A stretch of 64,000 nucleotides of DNA from NCBI GenBank assembly GCA_964017195.1, contig OZ024887.1:7948032-8012031 (forward strand). The letters run 5' to 3'. Positions 35,701 through 46,249 of the stretch are shown piece by piece. The position numbers were made by a program, and so were the translations under genes. The DNA is from Siderastrea radians. Taxonomy: Eukaryota > Cnidaria > Anthozoa > Scleractinia > Rhizangiidae. Under the pieces are notes generated by a model that searched no databases, had not been told where the DNA came from, and saw only the letters and a list, made by a program, of their open reading frames with translations. Positions within the stretch are counted from its first letter, which is position 1. The number at the start of each line of letters is the position of its first letter.

Positions 35701-38201
35701 TTGGTACAATTAACAGACAGTTTAAGTTCAGTCATTAGTTGGGTCTTAAACTAAAGAGTTTACTATTGAAAAGCACAATAAGCATTGATGCCACTGTTAC
35801 ATGGAAATTACATTTGATTACAATCTCCATCATATGTTTACATTCAGGAAGTGCCCTAGAAACTTGGTCCATCAGCATGTCAGAATTGTACCTGTTTCTG
35901 ATGGCTTATCGTAGATGAACTGGCATCCCATCCGTGGGCATTAGAAGTTTTATTTTGTGTTGCATCTTGCTTTAGAAACCAGAGTTAAGTGCCTACAGAT
36001 GTCACTGGGCCACTCTGCTCTCAATACCACAGTCAGCCCTCTATTAAGGCTGGTACCCCCTTAGGAAATGAGGAACTGTCCCCTTAATACACTGTAGAAT
36101 ATGGTAGTTGATAGAGATTTGCCTAGATTGGGTACGGTGGATCATAAGGACCTTAATAGTAAAATTAAATTAAAGCATAAGAAGGACTTACACATACTAG
36201 TACATGTATATTCTCTGTGTACACAATTGGGTCAGAAACGGATATTAATCTTAGCTTCAGAAACGATGTTTTTTTGTTTGAGTGTCCATGAAGTGCTTTT
36301 TCTGAGTTTTTTTTTTTAAGTGATAGCATGGCCTTGTAATTGCAACAGATGTACAGTGTAATACCAGTTGTTTTAAAAATGTATAATATTATACTCTTCG
36401 CTGTAGCTTCATTTCTTTCAAACCCTTTTTTTCATCAGTTTGCCTTTGACCTTAGTACTTAGAGAAGAGAAACTAAATCTTTGCTGGCCATTTAATTCCA
36501 CTTATTCGGGGTTTTCAACAGGAATCTGAGTAGGTGGCAAAATTTAGGAGTAGGTGGAGGATGAACTACTCGCACCAAAGGCGCAAGATTCTAGGGGGGA
36601 TCTGGGGGTATGCTCCCCCAGAAAAATTTGAAAATTTGGGCCTCTTAGAATGCATTTCCTGCATTCTAGAGCAAGAATTAAGGTACTTGAACAGAACAGG
36701 AAACACAAATCGCCGCTGAAATTACTCAGAATTCAGGCAAGATTCTTTTGCTTTTCATGACTAATTCTTGACCGATCCAAGGCTCGTGTTTTGTGGCGAA
36801 TGTTTCTCATGTTAGTGGCAAAATATGAGGTCATTTCTCAATCAAATAGGTGGCGAGTCCATGTGGAATAAGTGGCAAGTTTCGCCGGCTGCCGGCCCTT
36901 ATTGAAAACCCTGCTTATTGGAATGCCACTTAAGCAAGGTTGTGTTTATAGTAGTCGTATGGAACTGATAGTAAAGGAGGCCACTTACACGTAACGTATG
37001 ATAAGTTATTAATTAAAACAAACATTTTTGAAATGACTGTAATCTTAAAGGGGCATGGTCACGAGGATTTCGAAGATTTCTGGTCAATACTGTGCTAAAA
37101 TAATCGGTAACTAACTTTTTCCATGCCCAACATTGTGTTTGAACATTTAAAGGAACATATTAACTTAATTTCATTAAGAGAAAACAAACTATGACCATTT
37201 AATATCGATTTCATGTCAACACGAATTTGAAAAGTTTAGCCTAATTTTTTCAAATTGCAATCCATTTCCATCCGTGCCATCCGTAGCAACAGACGACAAA
37301 AAATAGTTTCAGTGAAGTAATATAGTCTTTGGTAACAAAATTAAACCATTATTTGCAGGCGTTCATTGATGTCAGGACATATTTTTGATTTTTAAAGTGA
37401 ACTAAAATAGCGTGACCATGCCCCTTTAAATCGATCTTTAGTTAGTAACATTTTGGTTTGTACATATTTAATTACTGCAGCTTTGTATCACTCCTTGAGT
37501 ATGCAGAAGAATACCTGGGCTGTGAACATGTATTTGTTGGCCTTCTAAAGGACAGACCAGACAGAGGTACACCTCTAGCCTTAAGATCATAAGTTTTAAA
37601 CATTGTTTTTGACCAGGTGTTTAAAATAATTATGTTCTATACTGTTAATAACTTTGTCAAAGTGGGTATCATGTATAGCAAAAGATGGGATATTTAAAAA
37701 ATTTTTTTAGTGATGCTATCAGGGGTTTCAATAAAATTTAAAGTAGGCAGCTGGTTTGCATAAAGTAGCCGACTGTATCAACAAGGTTTGAAAGAAATCT
37801 TTCTTTAATTACTTCAATTTAGGGAAAATAGTAGCGGACTTCTTTGAGCGAATTTGCAGACGCTTTTCGTCAGTCGTCGGTGCTTATTGAAAGCACTGTC
37901 CTATGGTTCTGAAATGCATTTTGTCAGCACCAGAATCAGTATGCTAAATCTGAAAGTAACAGAGGTTGTTACATTTAGAAATTAACTTTTTAGTTAGTAA
38001 TCTTAAATGTTTGACAATAAAACCAGTTACATTGTATTAAGTGATCTTTACATCTAAGTTTAATGTTATTGTTTTATTCTTCCTATTTCAGCAAGCCTGA
38101 TGCGAACTTTTATGTTCATGGGTTTTGAGACGGCGAAGCCAAACCATGAGTTGTGCCCAAACAATTCAGATTTCATCTTTATGGCATACACCATTGAATA
38201 A
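32757..38201 (+). CDS. OAZ: Ornithine decarboxylase antizyme (needs +1 frameshift)
   Basis: Antizyme binds ornithine decarboxylase monomers, sends them to the proteasome without ubiquitin and blocks polyamine uptake. Exons: 35192 (or 35199)-35364, 37481-37566 and 38092-38201, all with GT-AG borders and matching phases. The product ends with the antizyme core: LYVEVPEGEMPPGSK, LLEYAEEYLGCEHVFVGL, DRASLMRTF and a final FMAYTIE, close to vertebrate OAZ. The likely frameshift exon is 32757-32879, after TTTCCACACAG. Frame 0 there ends TGG-CGT-ACC-TGA-TG at 32803-32816, and the +1 frame is open to GATG|GTATAT, whose phase joins the exon at 35199. The shift is the normal polyamine sensor of this family. 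ORF1's start exon was not found. Introns carry a 1.46-kb TIR element and a MITE. Confidence is high for the three C-terminal exons and moderate for the frameshift exon. Confidence 0.9.
32803..32816 (+). promoter_or_regulatory. OAZ: Candidate +1 ribosomal frameshift site
   Basis: TGG-CGT-ACC-TGA-TG resembles the vertebrate antizyme site TGG-TGC-TCC-TGA-TG, with ACC in place of TCC before the TGA. Frame 0 upstream is open from the 3' splice site. The +1 frame downstream leads into the antizyme core exons. Confidence 0.5.
32963..34423. mobile_element. 1.46-kb TIR element in antizyme intron
   Basis: The left end GGGTGGTTCCAGAAAACATC and right end GATATTTTCTGGAATCACCC are inverted repeats of about 45 bp that also include CCACGGGCGGCATCT. 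Subterminal repeats of about 35 bp (GGAATTCCGAAGGCATGGGG) occur on both sides. ATT flanks each end and may be a 3-bp target duplication. No transposase ORF is present. The terminal core is shared with the small MITE at 39609-39797. Confidence 0.8.
36540..36720 (+). repeat. Dispersed repeat (GGGGG...ATGCTCC family), copy 1
   Basis: TCTGGGGGTATGCTCCCCCA, then AAATTTGAAAA, then GCATTTCCTGCATTCTAGA. Related copies lie at about 49795-49880 and 52940-53015 on the same strand. Confidence 0.55.
37045..37429. mobile_element. MITE, TTAAAGGGGCA family, copy 2
   Basis: TTAAAGGGGCATGGTCACG and CGTGACCATGCCCCTTTAA close a 385-bp non-coding element about 50 bp upstream of an antizyme exon. It shares termini and interior with 9316-9713, inverted. 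Confidence 0.8.
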
Positions 38202-39055
38202 CAACTGCCTCTGTGAATTTCAAACTCCATGGCTTCAAGGCATTAATTTTACCTTTTAAATAAAAAGGACAGTACAGACATACATAGGTTGTTCATATAG
38301 CCTACTTAGAATTTTGTGTAATGTTATAACTATTACAGTGCAGTCTGTGTAAGTTACATTAGAGTGCGGCCCAGACGCATGGTCACCCATGGCATAGAAC
38401 ATTGCAATTTCAGTGGTGTACAAACTAAAAAAATACTTAAGAAGTTGAGGGCAATGTATTATATGGGGTAGGACACCTTGCTACTGTTGATCCCAGATAT
38501 GCTTTGAAATGGCTTGAAATCAGCCTGCGATCACAGTTGTGATGTGATGTCAAGTTTAAAGGTACTGATTTTGGGTCATGGCCAAAAATTGGTAAAATAT
38601 TGTGTAAACCATTTCAAAGTACGTTGAACATCAATAGTTCATCCAAATCTTGTTTCATTTGTTTTGATGTATGTTGCTAGACAGTGGAAACTACTTACCC
38701 TAATTTGTTTTTGTGAACACCATACAAGAAGATTAATTTATAGTATCTATAAATCAATACACTCTGGGCCTTTCAGTGCCATTGTTTTATACAGCACAAT
38801 TTTCTTTGAAATCTCTAGCATTCACATGATTTAGAAGTTAGTTAGCATACATGTAGGTCTCAAATTTCTCTCCACTGTGCAAGTGGAAAACTTATCAACC
38901 TTTTTGTCCATATTAAAATGCCCAGTGTTAATGTACATGTAAGAAGGGAGCATTTCATAGTAGCTACTGTAGGTAGATACAGGTAATTTACTAGGCCGTT
39001 GAATTTCTTGTGTTGATGCTAATTAACTCTCGCTATTTTGTTGTGTTGAGTTATT

Positions 39056-39061
39056 AATAAA
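39056..39061 (+). terminator. OAZ: Poly(A) signal of antizyme
   Basis: AATAAA about 855 bp after the stop codon, followed by the GT-rich stretch TGGTCTGGTGTATTTG. A second AATAAA at 39408-39413 may be an alternative. Confidence 0.55.
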
Positions 39062-39437
39062 AGTGTAAAAATGTTAGATGGTCTGGTGTATTTGCAAAAA
39101 AATTGTTTGCCATAAAAAAATTATTTTGAGAAAATGAGTCATACGTGTAGCTGATAGCCAATGAGGCTAAGGTTTTGTTTCATTATTCACTGTCAGTGAA
39201 AATTGGTGGTGTGGTCCATGAAAAGTCAGAGAGTTTGTGTCATCCTGATTAAAGGCAACCCTGTTTCACATTTTGCATTTCAAACGTGCTTTTTAGAGAT
39301 CCCTTTCAGTCCCTGGAATATGGCTGAAGTGTAATTGGTGTAACTGGTGGACCAATGACCATTGAGGGCAAATTAAAGGGTTGTGGCACACTGCTTTGAT
39401 AAAATTCAATAAATAAACACATTACGAAGATGTCATT

Positions 39438-39443
39438 TTTATT
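39438..39443 (-). terminator. Poly(A) signal of the selenoprotein gene
   Basis: AATAAA on the minus strand about 545 bp after the stop codon at 39986. It places the two convergent 3' ends within a few hundred bases of each other. Confidence 0.5.
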
Positions 39444-39483
39444 CATATTACATAGAATTTATAGCGCCTGGTATATCCATGAA

Positions 39484-39534
39484 GTTTCAGCTGTTGCACT
39501 GATGAATTTCCAAACATCAAGTCAACATCATCAT
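39484..39534 (-). promoter_or_regulatory. Weak SECIS candidate in the 3' UTR
   Basis: The minus-strand hairpin begins ATGATGATGTTGACTTGATG, has an apical loop with GGAAA, and closes with CATCAG..CAACAGC followed by TGAA. TGAT/TGAA could form the non-Watson-Crick quartet. The helix is longer than usual before the AA, so this is only the best hairpin I could find by eye. Confidence 0.25.
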
Positions 39535-39608
39535 AACATTTTCTGAAGTGACCATCATGCAAAAAACAAAGTGAACATGTTTGCATCAACAACTGATACC
39601 CAGATTGT

Positions 39609-39797
39609 GTTGTTCCAGAAAATATCCATACTCCCCCCCCCCCACAGAAGGGATTGGAAATTCCAGGGAGGGTGGGGTCTCAAGGGCCCCAAAATTTAAA
39701 GCAATGTATGAAGCTGAATTGGAATTTCCAGAGGGGTGGGGTCATAGGGCAAACCCCTTCCATGGGGGGGGGGGATATGGATATTTTCTGGAACTAC
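39609..39797. mobile_element. 189-bp MITE, same termini as the 1.46-kb element
   Basis: GTTCCAGAAAATATCCATA on the left is inverted as TATGGATATTTTCTGGAAC on the right, with C- and G-runs inside the termini. It sits in the selenoprotein 3' UTR. The terminal core matches that of 32963-34423. Confidence 0.8.
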
Positions 39798-39985
39798 ACA
39801 TTGTTAAATATGTTATATGAAATATGTTTTTGCACAAAACAATGAATACTTTTGCCGGCTAGGACATTATATGCAGGTCCTTAGCAATAAGCTACAAATA
39901 ACACTATTGAATTTTAAAAAGTTCCAGATTTACGTTTTAACTGGAGTAAAGATCCTCGGTGTAGTGCAGCTTGAACTGGTTCGCA

Positions 39986-42789
39986 TTACATCAAAACACA
40001 TGAATTTGGCTCAGTTTCCTTTACTTCATGGGGCTCTTTTCCTTGGCTGCATTCACGGACCACTTGGACGACCTATGTTGAAAGAAAAAATGAAAAACAA
40101 TTATTCGAATAAACTTAACTTTAAGCCTCTAAACAGACTTTGATTTTCAAATTTTTTAATTAACCTCTTTGAAATCAGGAAAAGCTCCTTTTTCCAGTTT
40201 GGAAAACACCAGTTTGCCATTCACTGTGACTTCAAATGAGCCTGTAATGAAGAAAAGAATGTCACATTAGCACACTACTTGTTTCAACAATTCAATATAA
40301 TTTCTCTGTTGGCTTACATGTTGCACATCAGATATTTTGCAACAAACCTTGAAAAATTAATCGAATCAGTGAAAAACACTTTACACTTTTCATGGTATGG
40401 TAAAGGAAGGAATCACTTTTATTATAAAACACTTCTGGCTCCATTGAGCAACAAAATACAAAGACCACTGAGTTCCAAAAGGGGCATGAATGATGCAGTC
40501 AAAAAAGATCTTGACTAGCTAATAAAATTTATCTCAATTAATGTATCCTTATCTCCACTTTTACTGAAAACCTTAACTATAGGGAGCTGACCAGATCCAG
40601 AACAATTTTATGGATTCAAATAAAGCAGTCACCTCATGTAAATTTCAGTTCATCATCTTTCACAACATTTTGCTTTGTAGCTACACAATCCCCTTTTAAA
40701 ACGCTTAAAAACTCTACTCACGTCATACAGGTCACCATAGTAGATGATCATATTGCAATTAAACAATGAAATCTTGGCCAATGAAATACACTATACCCCC
40801 CCCCCCCCAATAAAAACAATGGAGTTAAACTTGCAGAAGATTATAATAGGCTAGCAATGTTCAACTTACTTGACCGGCCAACGCGGCCAACAACATTTGC
40901 TTCAGGGACGCTGGCTTTGATTCGATCAGCCAGATCCCTGTAGCGGGGGGCGTACCCTCATCCACCACTGAAATGAAATGAAGTAGGTTAATTAAAGTTG
41001 AACTTCACAATCGAAATTAAGCCCTCAAGCATTATAACTCCATTTATCTAAAGGCCGATTTACACGGTATGATTTGCTTACGACTGTTGAATCTGACTTT
41101 TGTAGCGCGCACTGCTTGTGGTAGGCAAAGATCATAATATTATACAGCTCGTCAATTCCTAACATTTGGCTTCTGGCTACGACTGGCTTATAATTAGGAT
41201 TTTAAAACATGTTTTACAATCTTACGACAGTTTTTGTGTTGTGTGCGACTGTCGTAAGGGTGTCATTAAAGATGTGTTTATTATTCATCCTGGTGAAAGA
41301 TGAACGTTTATTAGGTTTAATTTACACGACATGATTTGGGTTGTAGGCATGGCATAAGCATATTGCATGAGACAAAATCGTACTATGTAAATCAGCCTTT
41401 AGTTTTCTTTAATATGTCTATGTTGGTCACAGATCAGTTGGCTATAGCAGGTACAGTTCATAATGTATTCATGAAAGGAGTTGGTAATTATACAATGAGG
41501 AGGAGGTATTTAGTACAGTTCTCAACAAGCTGAACTGCAAGACCAAATCAAAGTAATCACCCTGAAATATCACAACAGACACAAGCCTTCTACTGTCAAC
41601 CAATCAGCAACCTTTGAGAAAAAGATTCTGGTCTCACTTCTTGCTGGTTAAGAAAGTTGTGTGGGCATCATTTCTTACCCAATCAAAAAGTGTAGCAAGA
41701 CAAAACAAAACAAGAAAAGCCCCAGGGGCATTAGACCCCGCCGTTATTCTCCCTCCCCACACGGTGCAAAATATGTTACGGTCACTCAACATACGAGCCC
41801 AAGAGGTAAAGTGGAAGTTTGCGAACGGATTTGTTTGGTCGAGTGACCATGAACAAAAAAAAAAAAAACGGGTATTACTAGACCCCGTCCTCACGGCGGG
41901 GTAATTAAAGCAAACTCAAATCACATTCCACACCATTGAATTGAAAACTGCGCCAAGTGAACGTGAATAATGTATGGTTTCAAAATGACAACAGCCGTAA
42001 GTGCATTTTGGTCCCTCTGGCGGGCCATTCCATTTAATATCCACACCCCCCGATGGAAGACATTTTCTGAGGGGCCCTTGATCGTCATTTCTGGGGGGGT
42101 CGCTGCGTCGGTGCCTTTGATCTTTTGAATATTTCCGAGGGGTTTGGAAAAAAATTGGCTTTTTTCTGAGGGGAAAAGAGAATTTAGGCAATTTCTGAAG
42201 GGGTGCTCGTGTCGGCACTTTTGATCTTTGATTTCTTAGGGGGTAAATTTGACTGACCTCTTCCATAGGGGGGGGGGGGTGTGGGTATAAAATGGAATGG
42301 CCCGGCAGAGGTGCAAATTTACACCTGTACTTATCAAATTACATGAACTAGTCACATTTATATGCCCTAATCAACTTAAATGCCGTCAAATGTACTATTA
42401 AAATGAGAAGTTTTAGCGCAACTGAAAACTTGATTAGCTAAACGAAGTTTTGAAATCATTTTCATACCAAGGCAAGCAATTATCTAAGCTTATAGTTTAT
42501 TTCGCGCGTACTTCGTTTAAATGGCTGACACATGAACAGTATCAAAAAAGTTTCTTCACAAAAAATAAACAAGAAAATTTATAAATCCACACAGGCGACA
42601 GGCATCACTTTTACGACAACGAAAGTGTCTGGTATTGGAAACAAAGAAATGTGCAAGCCTTGGCAGGATTTTGGTGTGGCTGTTCAATGGCTCCCGTTTG
42701 ACAAATGAAAACGGTAAAGAAATGGAGTAGACAATTGAAATAACATCAACTTACCAATATTCTATGGAAACGTCTACTTTCGCTGCCAT
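39986..42789 (-). CDS. MIEN1: Selenoprotein of the SelW/MIEN1 (Rdx) family with CAAX box
   Basis: A small thioredoxin-like redox protein of 98 residues including one Sec. Exons: 42755-42789, 40870-40967, 40165-40241 and 39986-40072, a total of 297 nt. All borders are GT-AG, phases match, and the ATG is in the first exon. Exon 1 ends in a split Cys codon (TG|T), giving IEYCGG-U-GYAPRY, the family's C-x-x-U redox motif near the N-terminus. The Sec codon is TGA at 40958-40960. Downstream, FEVTVNGKLVFSKLEKG matches the MIEN1/SelW beta-strand region. The C-terminus CVLM is a CAAX prenylation box like the CVIL of MIEN1, so membrane attachment is likely. Vertebrate MIEN1 has Cys in place of Sec. The exon-3 donor GAG|GTTAAT is weak; reading through would end after two more residues without the helix and CAAX box. 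A SECIS element is required but only a weak candidate was found. Confidence 0.88.
40958..40960 (-). other. MIEN1: In-frame UGA read as selenocysteine
   Basis: TGA lies exactly at the fourth position of the C-x-x-U motif, with conserved-looking coding sequence and spliced exons on both sides. A nonsense mutation at this one position would be a strange coincidence. Confidence 0.85.
42022..42303. mobile_element. MITE in selenoprotein intron 1
   Basis: GGGCCATTCCATTTAATATC on the left is inverted as GGTATAAAATGGAATGGCCC on the right, with poly-C/poly-G runs and CTTCCAT inside both. The interior has repeated TTTCTGAGGGG motifs. It is 282 bp and non-coding. Confidence 0.8.
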
Positions 42790-43001
42790 ACTAGAGACAA
42801 ATTTCTCTTGAAAGAAGGCGTGCTCGGCGTATCGTGACCACCGCAATTTTTTGGATATTTACGAGCCCACGTTCTAAAAACCAGCAGATTAGAACATTTC
42901 TTATTCCTCTGCATGTAACACACATTAAGTGTCATGTACGGGTCATGTAATGTTCAGCACAGGAGGTTCAGCAGAAAAATCGGTGCAGGTAACAAGTACT
43001 C

Positions 43002-43151
43002 ATGGCGAGCCTCATGGCGTTCATTTATCGTTCCCCTGTCATAGCACAGCTAAAGGAAGGTTACGAGAAACTTGCTAACGAACTTGTAGGGTCTTGCTCG
43101 TGTTATGGAGGCTACAAAGAACTCCGTGATGTTCTCCATATTATAAATTAA
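43002..43151 (+). CDS. Short ORF divergent from the selenoprotein gene
   Basis: A 49-codon ORF begins with two in-frame ATGs about 210 bp from the selenoprotein start, on the opposite strand, in a promoter-like region. The peptide (AQLKEGYEKLANELVG, then SCSCYGGYKELRDVL) looks protein-like, but I do not recognise it and no splice partner is evident. It may be a small gene, a truncated exon or chance. Confidence 0.3.
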   Translation: MASLMAFIYRSPVIAQLKEGYEKLANELVGSCSCYGGYKELRDVLHIIN

Positions 43152-43257
43152 CTCAGCCATAAGTACTGTAAGACGACCGATAGAAAGCACCTGGTTGCAC
43201 GTGTGGCAGGGAGGATTTTTCCAGGTTTACCTCGGTGTAAGAACCTGACAAGATTTT

Positions 43258-43890
43258 CTATGATAATGAACAAAGAGAGATGGTAAATTTTAAGCTCGGA
43301 AAGAAATGAGAAAGATGGAATATTCAGTTTGTCACGAGCGAGGGGCAAAGAAAAAATCTGAGTCCCCGACGGGATGCGAACCCATGACCTCCCATACACC
43401 GCTTGGGCGCTCTAACCACTGAGCTACTGGGAGACTCGTGGCGAGCGAGGTCATATTTACTGAGTTCATTGTGACACTCATCCTGCATACCGCTAGGATC
43501 AGCAATGTCGAAAGCACCGTGTGTGATAGTGAAGAAAGAAAGATGGTAAATTTTCTTTTTTTTCTTTTTTTCTTTGTCCCACGTTCGCGACAAACTGAAT
43601 ATTCCATCTTTCTCATTTCTTTCCGAACTTAAAATTTATCATCTTTCTTTCTCCATTATCACACACGGTGCTTTCGACATTGCTGATCCTAGCAGCATGC
43701 AGGACGTGTGTCACAATAAACTCACTAAATATGACCTCGCTCGCCATGAGTCTCCCAGTATCAACCAGTAGCTCAGTGGTTAGAGCGCCCGACCGGTGTA
43801 CGGGAGGTCATGGGTTCGATTCCCGTCGGGGACTCAGATTTTTTCTTTGTCCCACGCTCGTGACAAACTGAATATTCTATCTTTCTCAAG
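43258..43890. repeat. Inverted pair of tRNA-like repeats, family 2
   Basis: tRNA-like segments lie at 43360-43437 (minus) and 43748-43835 (plus). They share TAGCTCAGTGGTTAGAGCGC (A-box), GGTCATGGGTTCG (B-box) and a GAGTC.CCC/GGGGACTC stem. The flanks GACAAACTGAATATTC and CATCTTTCTT are also repeated in inverse. A diverged third copy is at 53799-53869. These look like tRNA-derived SINEs. The plus copy has a small insertion before the D-arm. Confidence 0.65.
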
Positions 43891-43929
43891 ATTTTCTTTG
43901 TTTGTTAGCTTTTGTTTTGTACGGTATTG

Positions 43930-45593
43930 TTTAAGTAACGCTTCGCGTAAGAACTATAGTAGAGAACAATAGACCGCGGCAATGGGAGCCGTTATTTCCT
44001 GCCGTGAGGAAACGTGTTAATAAGCCTTAAATTAGCTTTCTCATTGGATAAAAAGCTATTACCGCGAAATTCAAATGGTTTCAGGAAAATTACAAACGCC
44101 TAGAATTCGAAGGAAGGGCTGAAATTAGCTAAGAAGTTTCTTTAAATAAAGATCTTTATGGACGTAAGGTTTAAGAAAAATTGTATGTGGGGAACTACGA
44201 GTTTCCGAAGATGATGAGATTGAAAGCGATATTTTGCCTTGTTTTCGTCGTAACTTTGACAGTTTCATCAATCATTTACCGCCATTTCATTGTTTTGTGC
44301 AATACGCGGCATCTATTTTGGATCTGGTTCACACGCAAAACCACGCAATGAAATATGACAAACATCGTGACATTTTGACTTCGCAGTTCGTAAATAAAGT
44401 CTGCTAGCTAGCTATTTCTTCGTTACCTGGTTTTATAATCTTAATCTTTGACATTTTTGCCGACGCCAAAACATAAGAACTTAAAGCTTGTACAAAAACG
44501 GTAAACGGGTAATGTGAAAACCCCCGGAAAATCTTAACAAGAGACCGCAAGCAATGTTGCTTTATACTCAGTACGCAACTCCTTAGGCCATAAAGTTTCT
44601 GGTAATAAAATTCGTTTAACCTTGTGTAACTGGTGCTATTAAATACTGAGAAATTACAGTCCGATTTTCCCACTCCCCGAGATCACGAAGGAAGGGATAC
44701 GTGCCAAGGCACCGAAAGTCTAATTTACTTGACGGCGATCAACCGGCGAGCAAATGATCATCCTAAACATCTCTAGAGGCTTGGAAAAGTGACGAAAATA
44801 CATAAGATACACAACAGCAACAGACTTCGTTTTTCAAATTTTATTTAGACGTTCAATGTTTCGAAAAGGAGAACTGAGATTATTTAGACCTCATTTCAGA
44901 ACATTCGAACTCTCATATCACTCTTTGGTTTATACAGTTCATACCAGTGCACCAAAATAAAACAAAAGCTACTGACCTGTGCATTCGTTCGATATTTACA
45001 AGTTGAAACTTTAAATTCGATTCTGTATGCACGTGCCACACAAAGATTTCGCTTCCGATCATTGCGTTTTCCTCCACATTGCACAATCCCACAAAACGAT
45101 AAGCCCAAATGGAAGTCGATCGCTTTCTCAGCTTTCTACACGGTGCGAGGACTTCGAGATCACCAAAGCCCTATTTAGAATAGAACGAATGACAAAGCAC
45201 TGCTGCAAAAGGCATCCTCCAGCAGAGTTGCTCACGTAATACGAAAAGACAAGGAAATTTGAACCAAGATGACTAGCTGCGGTGAAGAAATGGACGCGAA
45301 CTCGTCAAATCCAAGATGGCGGCTACAGATCGAGCACATGTTCTTCTGTCGTTACCATGGTTCCCCACATACGATCGTGACCAAACTTTCGTGACAGAAA
45401 GAACAATAGGTATAGACCATATTTGGACCATAAAAATGTATTTTCTGCATATTTTTGGCCTATTTATCACTACTTTTCTAATTTCAGCCAATCACGTAGC
45501 CGTATTTTAATTACTTAATTGGAAACAGACACCGGATGACTTCCTGCCGCGTTGCCAAATTTTCTATAGTTCTTACGCGAAGCGTTACTTAAA
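43930..45593. mobile_element. 1.66-kb non-autonomous TIR element
   Basis: TTTAAGTAACGCTTCGCGTA on the left is inverted exactly as TACGCGAAGCGTTACTTAAA on the right, and the match continues inward through AGAACTATAG, about 30 bp in all. The interior holds no transposase. A 64-codon ORF beginning ATGGCGGC at 45316 is the only ORF that looks at all coding, and it is not recognised. Confidence 0.75.
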
Positions 45594-46249
45594 GTGTTTT
45601 TGTTTCCTTTGTTTTACGTTATCCGTGAGTTTCACAGGTTCTTTATTACAACGAGGGGTGTCAACTCTAACACTTGCTGTTTGAACGGCACTACACAGTA
45701 ATGGGGGTAGTCCCGAAAATCTGGAACAACCTCCCAATTTTGTCATGAAGCTCCCACAAAAATAATAAACGATATCAAAAATTACAGTTGGAAAAAGAGA
45801 CGGAGAAGGAGACAAAAAGGTGCTCCGTCTCTCCTCAGTATCAACCACCTTATATTTTCGTCCGCTTCCACATTTCGCCGATGTTACGCAGCTTACATTT
45901 CCTCCGTCTCTTCTGGTCGCTTCAGTAGAGGTAAGCAGAGGAGACGGCTGAAATTTAGGCCACGTTCCTAATAGAATAGACTGTGGGAAGCTAAAAGAGG
46001 AGAGCCAATTGCATTGTGTTTACTGACTGTATTTGCAGCGGCCAGCAGTTCTAAACGATGCTGTTGCGAAGTATAGGCCTTCAGAAAATATGGTAAACAG
46101 ATAGCCGCATTAAAAACTAAATGTCAAAAAATAATTTCTAAAGATGCTGGTTCGGTGGGTCCGGGAAGGTATCTTGTCAAATTGACTATAGTAGCGTGAG
46201 TTAAAATAATTAAGGTAAACTGGCCACTGTAAGGAGATTCAAACACTTT

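Noticed and set aside
45316..45510. 64-codon ORF starting ATGGCGGC
   Set aside because: It lies inside a TIR element, has no recognised domain and no splice partner.
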